64,000 nt of DNA, taken from NCBI RefSeq assembly GCF_018446385.1, contig NC_055991.1, forward strand, positions 115,611,794-115,675,793. The letters are read 5' to 3'. The notes under the pieces were generated by a model. That model ran no database searches and was not told where the DNA came from. It saw only the letters and a program-made list of their open reading frames with translations. Shown here piece after piece: positions 22,994 through 32,771 of the stretch (position 1 is its first letter; the number at the start of each line of letters is the position of its first letter). A program made the position numbers and the translations under genes. The DNA is from Zingiber officinale (lineage: Eukaryota; Streptophyta; Magnoliopsida; Zingiberales; Zingiberaceae).

Positions 22994-23898
22994 CGGTTTG
23001 TAAATGTTGGGGATGAAAGGGGAGAGACGCCTCTAAATCTTGCAGCACGGCGAAGATGGACTGAGTGTGTCCGTGTACTCTTAGACCATGGGGCTCTTGT
23101 TTCTTCTTCCACTAGGGAATATGGGTATTTTGACTGATTTATATACTCGATCATTTGCCATTATGTTTATGTGTCAATTTTCTATTTTGAGATTGAAATC
23201 CATATTTTTCAGTCATTCTGGGAGCACTCCTCTACATTTGGCAGCTCGTGGAGGAAGTTTGGATTGTGTTCGCACATTGCTTGCATGGGGAGCCGATCAG
23301 CTCCAGAGGGATTCATCTGGGTGGGCATATTTCATCTTTTCAAATTGCCTATACTCTTGGAGAAATTGGAACTGCTAGCTTTACAATTGAAATCTTGAAC
23401 AAACAAACAATGTAGATTCTTTGTTAGTTGGCCTTTTGGTGATTATCTTCCAACAACCATGAAATCTCTTTTTAGGAATTTTTTAGGCAGCATTTAGCCT
23501 TTTTATATTTTGGCTGTCTTTTGTTAGTTGAGATGAATTATAATGAATCAAAATTTTCCATACATCAGGAGAGTCAATTTAAGGAGTCTCTCTCTCTTAA
23601 TTTTCTACTTTTCTACTAACAAACTAATTAAAATTTATGTGTTCATGGAAGTTCTGTCTTTGTTTCACTGTTATTAAACATATGCTGATCCATATTCCAC
23701 AGGCGAATACCTTATTCTGTAGCTATAAAGCACAATCATGGAGCTTGTGCAGCTTTGCTAAACCCATCAGCAGCAGAACCTCTTGTTTGGCCTTCTCCAT
23801 TAAAGTTCATCAGTGAACTTGATCCAGATGCAAGAGCTCTTCTAGAAGTAGCTCTGATGGACGCTAACAAGGAAAGCGAGAAAATAATATTGAATTAA
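22994..23898 (+). pseudogene. Captured fragment of an XB3/XBAT-type ankyrin-repeat E3 ligase gene
   Basis: Three exon-like blocks keep GT-AG borders and phase: 22994-23125, 23213-23320 and 23703-23898. They read RFVNVGDERGETPLNLAARR, LLDHGALVSSST, then GSTPLHLAARGGSLDCVRT and WGAD, then RIPYSVAIKHNHGACAALLN, VWPSPLKFISELDPDARALL and a stop after LN. This is the ankyrin part of plant XB3/XBOS31/XBAT31-like RING E3 ligases, recalled from family knowledge. The N-terminal ankyrins and the RING finger are absent, so it cannot work as a ligase. Because it is spliced-type genomic DNA inside CACTA termini, it was captured as DNA, not as a cDNA. It could make chimeric or regulatory transcripts. Confidence 0.8.
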
Positions 23899-24224
23899 AG
23901 AAAAAAATTGTTGTCTCCTGCAAATGTGGATGAAGCATTTCATGATGATGCTTCTGAGGTATTACAACATCTCCTTGATTAAGCATTTCTAATGATTTCC
24001 AACTTATAATGGATTTTAGGCTAGTAGATCTTGCGGCACCACATAGGCTTTGGTGAACGTTACGACATTTTAATAGTTATTTCACTTGTTGAACATATCT
24101 GTCTAACAATGGACAACGGTGCATTGTTCGCATGATTGTGATAAGAGATCATAATGATTGAGCTAAGTTTGAGCATGTCTTTAACCTTGTTTAAAGCACA
24201 ATGATGGATACTTTTCTGCTGTAC

Positions 24225-24741
24225 ACTTGAATAAATTGTTGATCTTGCACGGTCCTATTCCATAAAGAACCGCACTGAGCTAACAGCATTGTATGCGTTT
24301 TCTTCTATTCATATATTTTTTTATCGATTATAGTTATTGGCAATGAGAATTTACTATATATTGTTGCATGAAGTTGTCACATTACTTATTTTTCAAGGTA
24401 TCTGAGAGCTAATTACCTTCAAGGGAACATTCCATCCGAGATTGGAGAACTTGTGCACCTTACCATCTTGTAGTTTTTACATCCCTTGTTTTCTTTTGAA
24501 ATGTAGGGACTTGTCAAGCAATTTGCGCAGGGGCACAATTCCTCCATCTATTGGCTCTCTGAACCCATTATGATTTCTGTGAGTCTTCATGTGATTATTG
24601 GTGGCTAGGCAGTTTGTTGTTGCAGAGTTAACTGTTTGACTATGATTTTTTTTAACAACTATAGGAATTTATCAACAAATTTCTTGTCTGGTGAAGTTCC
24701 AATCGTTGGAATCCTTGTAACTTTCCAAAGCACTTCATGAG
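24225..24741 (+). pseudogene. Captured fragment of a FEI-type LRR receptor kinase gene
   Basis: Short exon pieces separated by small introns encode leucine-rich repeats: HGPIP then RTELTALY, YLRANYLQGNIPSEIGELVH, DLSSNLRRGTIPPSIGSLNP and NLSTNFLSGEVPIVGILVTF. The order and the intron after each repeat match the LRR exons of FEI1/FEI2-like kinases. A stop in the first piece and a TGA after the third break it, and no kinase domain is present. It lies downstream of the ankyrin fragment in the same orientation within the CACTA element. Confidence 0.7.
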
Positions 24742-25308
24742 TAACTCTTCTATTCTCTTTGATGCTTCATTGGCTTGCTCCATTAATTGTTACATGTTAT
24801 CCAATTGTTTTCTACTTGGGCAACTGAAGTTTTTTTCCCCATTACACAAGAGTTCTCTTCTATCTTTTTATTTGACATATAGTGCATAACTAGCGTTCTG
24901 GGTGAAAATATCTTATTAGTTCTACTCAGTGTTAGAATGTGTTATGTTAGCACTTTGCATTTGACCTTTCAGTGTTTGTTGGATAAGTTTTATGGCATTG
25001 CCAACCTTAAAGTATCATGCTTTGATTTGAATATGCCACTGGGCTAAATTGAACTCAATGAAGAACCATATGATTTATATGATTGAGATCGTTGCAAATT
25101 GCCAAATAGCTGTGGATGTTATGCAATTTCATTTCCTTCTATACCAGTTGTTAATTTCCAATAACATGCTGCACAAATAAGACAACAGTAGTGCAAAGCT
25201 TAATTGTATCATCAATCCATATGTGTTTCAGTAGGTTAAGATAATTCTTATTCGCTTACATGTATATTTTATCTTTTAATGTCTTTATAATTTGTTTATT
25301 TTTATCAG

Positions 25309-25431
25309 CTCCTACAGCTTAATTCTGCATATTTGATTGCCAAGGGAAATTTGTATACTCGGTCACGTGAAGATGCAGCCAGTAAGTTGCTGGAAAAGGC
25401 TTTAAAGATTCAGTTGGGAAGAGGATTTTAG
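25309..25431 (+). pseudogene. Unassigned exon-like piece in the CACTA element
   Basis: After a good acceptor (TTTTTATCAG) a 40-codon open frame runs to TAG at 25429-25431. It includes NSAYLIAKGNLYTRSRED and AASKLLEKALKIQLGRGF. It looks like the last exon of a third captured gene. I do not recognise the family. Confidence 0.4.
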
Positions 25432-25619
25432 CTGGCATATTATGGATTTCGATTACACAACTATTATTTTCTCATTTTGATGTGTGTAGTTAATTTTTGA
25501 AATTTGAAGATAACATTTTCATGGATTGAATGTAGTAAATATTTAGTTTTGTATTGGTGGTTTGTTTATATTAAATAAAGATTGGTTGTTTGTTATTATC
25601 ATGTTACAACATGAATATT

Positions 25620-26010
25620 AAAGACAACGGTTAGAAATATTGTAAAAAGTACGTAACCACAACGGATTTTTTTTTAATAAAAAAGTGATAAAAGACAATA
25701 GTTTTATCTGTTGTAAAATATATTAAAATTATCTATCACAACAGTTTTAAAATTAATCTGTTGTAAAAAGAGTCTACCACAACGGTTTATTTCTGTTGTC
25801 GAAATTATCTACCACAACGGTTTTAAAACGTTGTCGTATCCTTCGTAAACAAATTTTGAGCATGTAAACAACAACGGATAAAAACCGTTGTCAAATGTCT
25901 ACAAAGACAATGGATTCAAAACCGTTGTTGTAGGGCAATACATTCTACAACACCCTCAGTTACAACGGTTTTTTGACCCTACGACAACGGATATTATCCG
26001 TTGTCGTTTG
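25620..26010. repeat. Right subterminal repeats of the CACTA element
   Basis: ACAACGG(T/A)TTT words in both orientations, about every 40 bp, mirror the left subterminal region. Confidence 0.85.
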
Positions 26011-26030
26011 CAGTTTTTGTTGTAGTGCTC

Positions 26031-28973
26031 TCAACCTAATTTCAAATGTAATAAATAGTGGAGATCACTCGAGCTACTCATGTTTCATGCACTACCATAT
26101 GGTTGCCTATGTTCTACTCTTCACCACTATCCCAAGCATTAGAATGCATAATTATGAAGGTTTATAATGATAAAAGAGAAAGCATGAATCAAATCAAATG
26201 AGAGTTTGTGTGTAAGAAAAGAAATGAGGAAGATAAAATTCAAAGTTATAGTGGAAGACATGGATACAAAAGAATGCTATATAGATGAATTCTGACCATA
26301 TTTTCCTCTCCTTTTCTTTGAACTTACTACCCAATATACAAAAGTAAATCTCTTAGAAGTTTAATTTTGAAATCTAGAATGGCTAGAATAATTTTCTATT
26401 TTGTAAACTTGTCATTTCCACTTCTGAATTCAATGTTGAAGCAAAATTTCCATTTTGATCATTCCAATTAGCACCCTATGTCAAAGTCTTTAACTCTATT
26501 TCCCAATTCTAGCTTCATTTCAGTTCATCTCAATGCAACTAGTCACAGAAACTCAAAAGCGTGAAAGTTTCATTTAGCACTCAATGGATTTGAACTTGAA
26601 TTCCATGTACTATTTTTTTCCCCAAATTTGCCATCAGTGAACTTGCTATTTTTCCAAAAATTTTGAGGAAGTAATCCACCATAAAGGCTTCTTCATTTGA
26701 TTTGTTCTAGTTTAATTCCTAGATTTCACAGATTCAAAAGATTAATTTAGACTCAATCTTAAAACTCCACAAATTCTGAATTTTTTTTCTAAAATTTCAG
26801 CTAAAATTTTAAATTCTGATCTACTTTGAATCTCAGATCAAGTATTTGAAGTTCAGTCCTTATAAAAGATCTCATTTAGCATGCAACCAATAAGAGCTAA
26901 AATTCACATTGTTTCATATCAGAATTTCAGTTTACAAGTTGGCACATTTTTCACTATTTCATTCTTATTTCTTCACTATTTAGTACAAATTTGAGCAGCT
27001 TTTCTTCATCTACAAGTAACACTTTCCTTGGTTAGCTGGACAATGATCACAATTTGCGTGGATCAGAGATCAAACAACTTAAATTCCATCATAGCAGCCT
27101 ATACAGTTCATCACAGTCTCCCTTTTCAGCATTTTGCAATTTCAACAATTTGCATTCTATTTTAGTTTCAGACTTTAATGACTTGGCATTTCTTTCCAAA
27201 ATTTTTTGAATCAAACCCTTATATGCTCCTTCATTTACTTTGATGGAATTTCTAGAAATAAAGATCAAAGATTCTATCTCAGATTTGAAACTCACAGAAG
27301 CTGGAATTTTAAATTTCTAAACATCAATTTAAATTTTGAAATCTGATCTCACTGATTTCTAATCAAGATTTAACATTTAATTTTTGTAGGACATCTCATT
27401 TAACACTTAATCAATAACAGCTTGAATTCAATTGATTTCATATCAGAAAGATCAATAACAATTTGGCACGAATTCTGTAGTGAGCAATTTCCATCTTCTG
27501 TCAGCTTTTACTTTGTGTTTCTATTTCATACAAATTTTAGCGTTAACATTTGGACTTCCAGTAACTTTTCTTCATTTACAATTAGTATTCCTCCTTTGGT
27601 TAGCTGGAAGATGATTTTATTCTGTTTAATTGAGAAATCAAATAGGTTTGATCTCCAAACAGTAGCTTTCCATTTCTGAATTTCATCACTATTTTGAATA
27701 TCAATTGGCTGTGATTGTCTTCATTTCTTCAGAAATAATGTTTCAATTTGAAGTACTTCATAGGTGGAATGATGCTCACTAAATTAATTTCGAATCCTAC
27801 TCCCCAAAACAGATTACCAGCAGCTACAATACAACTCTAAAACTGAATTCTGTTTCTAGTTTTTCACCTCACTATTTTGAGTATCAAGTACTACTCTTTT
27901 CTTCTTTTTTTTTTCCAGATTCTATGATACCATCTTCAAGTGCTTCATGAGTGAAATGGTACTCCCCAATTGTAGTTCGAATTTTTATCCTTAATCAAGT
28001 TCCTAGTAGCTCTAACAGCTCACTATTTCTGCATTTCAGCAGCTTGAGTTTTAGAAATCACCTTTTAGTGCCATCCCTCGAATTTCCTTTCCTTCTTTTC
28101 TCTTCTCTGTGAAAATAACACACCCATTACCTTTAAACTCAAATCTTCAATTATTGCTGATAAAAAGATTACCATTCATCATCTATTCAACAGTTTTGTT
28201 CAAATTACTGAAATTCCAGCATTCCTTTCATTTCCATTCTGTTTTGACACATTCATAGTTTTGACTTCATTAAGTTTTCTTTCCTTGCAGCTACAATGTA
28301 GCTAGTTACAATCATCTAGAAATTTAATAGCCTTCAATACTCCTCCAAAATTTGGATCCAAGTTCAAAGTTAGAGATTTCTACGCAATTTCATCTTAAAT
28401 CTTGAAAACTTAACTCAAGTAATCCTCAAAAACTTCCACAAAAGCTAATACGCCCTTTTTGAAATATTCATCAGAATTAAATGAGTTTCCATCCAGTAGA
28501 GAACTAATCCAATGGCTCCCAAACACTAAATACTTCCCCTACACTTAAACTTTTGTTCATCCTGAGCAATTACATTGTTTGACACTATCTCTATACATTC
28601 AAGTATCAAGTTATTCATTCCTGCAGTTCCCTGATTTCTTTACAGCAAAAACTATTCTTACCCTTCAGTTGGCAGAGGAAGTACTCTTCTGTTGTATGAT
28701 TGAAGAAGTAAACAAGGTTGATCTTGTTCAACCTCTGCATTCAACACCTTAAAGAATCAGATTGGATGATTGGTTCTCAGCTCTCAATTTCAGCATTGTA
28801 GAAATATCAACAATTCTAGTTCTGCATAAATTTAGCATATCCTAGAAATCAACAGCTTTAGAGTAACCCAACACCATCCAAGCAAAATACCACAATCAAC
28901 TTTCTACATTGTACAAGTTTTAGAAATTAATTCTAGAATATGATTTTGAAATTTAAATTCTTGAATTCTGGAA
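26031..28973. other. Unclassified AT-rich region with a diverged internal duplication
   Basis: No domain seen. It continues the sequence interrupted by the CACTA element. Segments near 26750-27045 and 27295-27615 resemble each other: TTTTCTTCATCTACAAG.. and GGTTAGCTGGACAATGAT versus TTTTCTTCATTTACAAT.. and GGTTAGCTGGAAGATGAT. This suggests an old unit of about 570 bp. The phrase CCCTACACTTAAACTTTTGT at 28548 is of retroelement style. Confidence 0.45.
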
Positions 28974-29572
28974 TGATCCTGTCCGAAAATCGTGAAAGAA
29001 GGCTGGCTGGGGATGTGGCTCCTCGGTTGATTGCGTGAAGACTCCCTCCGCTCTTCAATGCAAGAAACGTCAGTGCTGAGCCAAGGAAGGGGTCCTCGGC
29101 ATTGGTCCTCCGACACTCAAGTCAGTCATTGGAACAGTAGAAAATGGAGCAACATAGTAATACTGAAAGCACAAGCGTGAATAGTGAATAGTACATATCT
29201 CCGCCGGTGCATGGACCCCCCTTTATATAGTGTCCCAGTGGTCGGTGTTGTTGGTGCAACCTTAGGTCAAGGTTGACCTGGTTGACCTGACTCGAGTTGA
29301 CCTGACTCGAGTTGTATTTTGATGTTTGACAAGAATAGAAAAGTTCTATTCTGATGTTTGATGAGAGTAGAAAAGTTGTATTCTGATGTTTGACAGAATA
29401 CAAACTTGGGAGATTGTGGGTGCAATCTTTGGTCAAGGTTGACCTAGTTGACCCAAGGTGAGTCGACCTGATTTGAGAAATCCTGGTGAGTGAAGCCAGG
29501 TGAAAGTCCTGGTGAGTGAAGTCAGGCAAGGGAAATCCAGATAGGTCAAGGTTGACCAGACATCTGGTGAAA

Positions 29573-29862
29573 AGTCCAAGTATGGAGACTTGGCACGAGA
29601 AAAGTCCAAGTATGGAGACTTGGCACGGAAAAGTCCAAGCAGGGAGCTTAGTACGGGAAAAGTCCAAGTATGGAGACTTGGCACAAGAAAAGTCCAAGTA
29701 TGGAGACTTGGCACGGAAAAGTCCAAGCAGGGAGCTTGGCACGGGAAAAGTCCAAGTATGGAGACTTGGCACGGAAAAGTCCAAGTATGGAAACTTGGCA
29801 CGGAAAAGCCCAAGCAGGGAGCTTGGCACGGGAGAAGTCCAAGTATGGAAGCTTGGCATGGG
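29573..29862 (+). repeat. Tandem array 1 in the solo LTR (about 29-32 bp)
   Basis: About nine units of GAAAAGTCCAAGTATGGAGA followed by CTTGGCACGG. Some units carry the variant AAGCAGGGAGCTTGGC. The spacing is multiple-of-three-like, which produces open but meaningless frames on both strands. Confidence 0.9.
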
Positions 29863-29865
29863 AAG

Positions 29866-30165
29866 TCGGAGAGGGCTCGACAGCTCGTTCTCCGGACTAG
29901 GTCAGAGAGGGCTCGGGAGCTCGTTCTCTGGACCAGACAGGGCTCGGTAGCTCGTTCTCCGGACCAGGTCAGAGAGGGCTCGGGAGCTCGTTCTCTGGAC
30001 CGGACGAAGTCGGAGAGGGCTCGGTAGCTCGTTCTCCGGACTAGGTCAGAGAGGGCTCGGGAGCTCGTTCTCTGGATCGGACATGGAAGTCGGAGAGGGC
30101 TCGGTAGCTCGCTCTCCAGACTAGGTCAGAGAGGGCTCGGTAGCTCGTTCTCAAGACCAGGAAGG
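29866..30165 (+). repeat. Tandem array 2 in the solo LTR (about 30-37 bp)
   Basis: About eight units of GAGAGGGCTCGG(G/T)AGCTCG then TTCTC(T/C)GGAC. The core GCTCGGGAGCTCG is itself nearly palindromic. Confidence 0.9.
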
Positions 30166-30212
30166 CCTTAGGATTTAGGGATGGGAAGCTCTAAATCCAC
30201 ATGGGCATTGGA

Positions 30213-30530
30213 TCGGTCAGCAGACCGATCCAGTGATACTATGGATTTTCTGATCGGTCTGGTGACCGATCAGTAACCAAACAGTGGCTCACTGTAAGTA
30301 ATCTGATCGGTCACCAGACCGATCAGGAAACGATCAGGAGGCAGTGAAGGTAGGGGGATCGGTCTGTGGACCGATCCACCTATAGCCTGATCGGTCCACA
30401 GACTGATCAGGCTTCGGAACCTACACTCACAGATAGTTGGGGATCGGTCTGGGGACCGATCAGACTAGGGCCTGATCAGTCCACAGACCGATCAGGGACC
30501 TCCTGGACCGATCAGGATGGAGCCTGATCA
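30213..30530. repeat. Palindromic GATCGGTC..GACCGATC cluster
   Basis: Eight or so 20-24 bp imperfect palindromes of the type TGATCGGTCxxxxGACCGATCA, spaced about 30-50 bp apart, lie upstream of the probable LTR promoter (GATATAAGG near 30625). Confidence 0.9.
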
Positions 30531-31984
30531 GTCCAGGCCTAGCCGTTACGACACAACGGCTATCTCTGCTTCGTCTGTTTTCATCTGCTCTTATTCGCAG
30601 GTTGCAGGGAGATACCAGATGATATAAGGCCTCTACAGTGAAGAACGAAAGACAACACTGAAAGAACTGCTTCTGCTAATTCTTCTTCTTCCTCTTGAGC
30701 TTTGCTGAGCTCTCGGTTTGCTGAAGCTTCGCGTGAGCTTCGTGCTGGTTTTCTAGCTGCTGGAGCCGTGAAGCTGCTGCTTCATCAACGGACTCCGACG
30801 AGAAGGCAAGCAAGTGTGTTTACAATTTCTATTGTTCTTGTTTGTTTCCTCTATTGTTGTACTCCTCTGTTTTGCTGTTGCAAAGATTTTGTGGTGAGGT
30901 TTCTCCACCCAGAAGGAGTTCATATTAGCCGGTTATCCGGGGTTTCATCCACCGACGGATTTATAGGCTTCGTCCACCTTACGACACGCCGAGGAGTAGG
31001 AGTATCATCTCCGAACCTCGTTACATCGCTGTGCTTGAGGTTTGATTTCTCCATTTACGTTTCTGTTGTTATTTTTCCGCTGCGCTAACTTGATTTGTAG
31101 AAAGAAACGCCAATTTGGGGTCAGCTATTCACACCCCCCTCTCTAGCCGCATCCGAAGGTCCTAACAGGTGTGCATGCTCCTCAAGGCATGGGTACACTT
31201 TCCCAACCATCTTATGAAAGGACATGTCAAAAAAATATCTCTGACACCATACCTTAACAAGGCATGTAAATCCCTGATGAGATAATAGAAGCTTCCATCA
31301 TACGATTCACCTGTTGATCATGCCTTGTTATCAGCGGCATTACCTCCCAAAGGGATATTAAAAGATACGGGATTGGCCCCATTATTCGGCTGAGCTAGGT
31401 AGCCTCTCAGCATGGACTCCTTCGCTCGATCGACCTCTGTTGCTTTTCCCCGCAGTGAATTGGTTCAGCAGATTGTTTCTGCTAGACTGGACAAGCGCTT
31501 TGGTCACCTTAACGTTCTTCCGATCTGTAATGAGCATCTAATGTTATTGCCATAGTGCTCCTAGTCGGACGGGCATTCTACTCAGACAAGCCACCTGGCC
31601 GATCAGACACTTCATGCCCGATCGACAGTTGGTGTCGATTTTTATTCGGCCATCTTTGGTGGGACCATTGACCACCGTTGACCACTTTGACTTTGACTTT
31701 GACTTCCACGTCGACTGCTGTCTCCACCTTTGACCCACACTTGGTGGGTTCCCATTATTGCCACATCACAAGCCTTCCCCTCAAGTTCGAAGGAGGTTGT
31801 AAGTCCAATTGATTGGACAAGTAGTGTCTTCAGTGACCTTCCCCTGATCGGGCATTCTCTGTTTCCAAGCTTCTGATCGGCTCATATCATCTTCATAGTC
31901 GCCGTTCTGCTTTATCTTACAGACCTGATCATAGAGTCGCAACTCGGATATGGTGAACATTGAAGTCGATTTAAAGTCGCTCCT

Positions 31985-32225
31985 CGGCTAATTAATTTCA
32001 CACCTGAGTTTAGAGCCACCGCTTGGCTATCATTTATATTCCTGGGTTTAAAGCCACCGCTCAGCTATCATTATACACACCTGGGTTTAGAGTCGACGCT
32101 CGACTATACTCTACACACCTGAGTTTAAAGACATCGCTCGACTATCCTTGACACGCCTAAGTTTAAATTCGTCGCTCGTCTATCCTTTGCACACCTGAGT
32201 TTAAAGCCACTGCTCGGCTATTAAT
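31985..32225. repeat. Tandem array between aORF and 3' LTR of element A
   Basis: About six units of roughly 45-50 bp, CACACCTGAGTTTAAAGCCA then CCGCTCGGCTATC. They are diverged. The array sits between the antisense ORF start and the polypurine tract. Confidence 0.8.
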
Positions 32226-32583
32226 TAGTTAGATATCTATGTCGGCCAAGATGGTTGGCGGTGGCACTTAGTAATTTTTCCATTTCCCTTCGCTTCTGTG
32301 GACGCGCGCCTTTTATTGGTTGCTGACGCCCTCCCGATTTTTAAAAGACTATGCAAATCTCAGGTCATTATGGCTGAGCACGCCATCCATGCCTTGTAAT
32401 TAAGCCTCATTAATGCTTACCTGTCGCCAGCTATCATGTGTCCTGATCTCTGCCACAGCACATTTATGTGACAGGTGGATATCCGCGGTTAAAGTGATAA
32501 GCACCACTTTGAATTCAACAGTCAGATCTCGGCTTTGTTTCATGTAACCCTTGATCAAACGGCCCAGAGTGGCCTTCCCCTAG

Positions 32584-32594
32584 GTTTATAAACC
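32584..32594 (+). promoter_or_regulatory. Possible TATA box for the antisense ORF of element A
   Basis: GGTTTATAAACCC lies about 185 bp upstream of the ATG at 32772, which is in a good context (CCATGGCC). It may drive the ORF that runs opposite to gag-pol. Position and motif only. Confidence 0.35.
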
Positions 32595-32771
32595 CTTCTT
32601 CACCGTTGTATTTCTCCTGCACCGTATCTCCTCTCCATCGCGCAAGCTTTTCGTCGTCATCCTTCTTCGTAGTTTTTCGCCATCGATATTCCGTAGTAAG
32701 CTCTTTCTCCCCCCTCCGTCTGCTCCTTGATTTTCGTCGACCTTCTATTTCTATTTCTTGCTTTTTTTTCC

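Larger units (their letters stand above)
21812..26027 (+). mobile_element. Complete non-autonomous CACTA transposon with captured gene pieces, TSD CTC
   Basis: The terminal inverted repeats CACTACAACAAAAACTGC (21812) and GCAGTTTTTGTTGTAGTG (ending 26027) are perfect over at least 18 bp. CTC flanks both sides (21809-21811 and 26028-26030). Subterminal regions at 21826-22085 and 25620-26010 carry many ACAACGGTTTT..AACCGTTGTC units. Inside there is no transposase. Instead there are exon-intron pieces resembling an XB3/XBAT ankyrin E3-ligase gene and a FEI-type LRR receptor kinase, plus an unassigned exon. This is the structure of a gene-capturing (Pack-CACTA) element of 4216 bp. Confidence 0.92.
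29249..31167 (+). mobile_element. 1.9-kb solo LTR with TSD GGTGT
   Basis: It begins TGTTGGTGCAACC and ends GGTCCTAACA. GGTGT flanks it at 29244-29248 and 31168-31172. It contains three successive tandem arrays (29573-29862, 29866-30165 and 30213-30530) and then the CACCCCCCTCTCTAGC end block. No internal region is attached. It is inserted in the 3' LTR of element A. Open frames across the arrays are by-products of the repeats. Confidence 0.9.
28974..31770 (-). mobile_element. 3' LTR of Tat element A, split by a solo LTR
   Basis: The LTR pieces are 28974-29248 and 31168-31770. It ends TGATCCTGTCCGAA on the left, like the end of the element B LTR, and on the minus strand starts TGTGATGTGGCAATAATGG directly after the polypurine tract. 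A minus-strand TATATAAAGG box is at about 29221-29230. Confidence 0.75.

Noticed and set aside
29122..30027. Overlapping open frames of 125-245 codons on both strands
   Set aside because: They lie in tandem arrays inside a solo LTR. The translations are simple repeats of the array unit and match no domain.
29573..30530. Regularly spaced repeats resembling a CRISPR array
   Set aside because: Units are contiguous tandem repeats without unique spacers, in a plant LTR with a target-site duplication.
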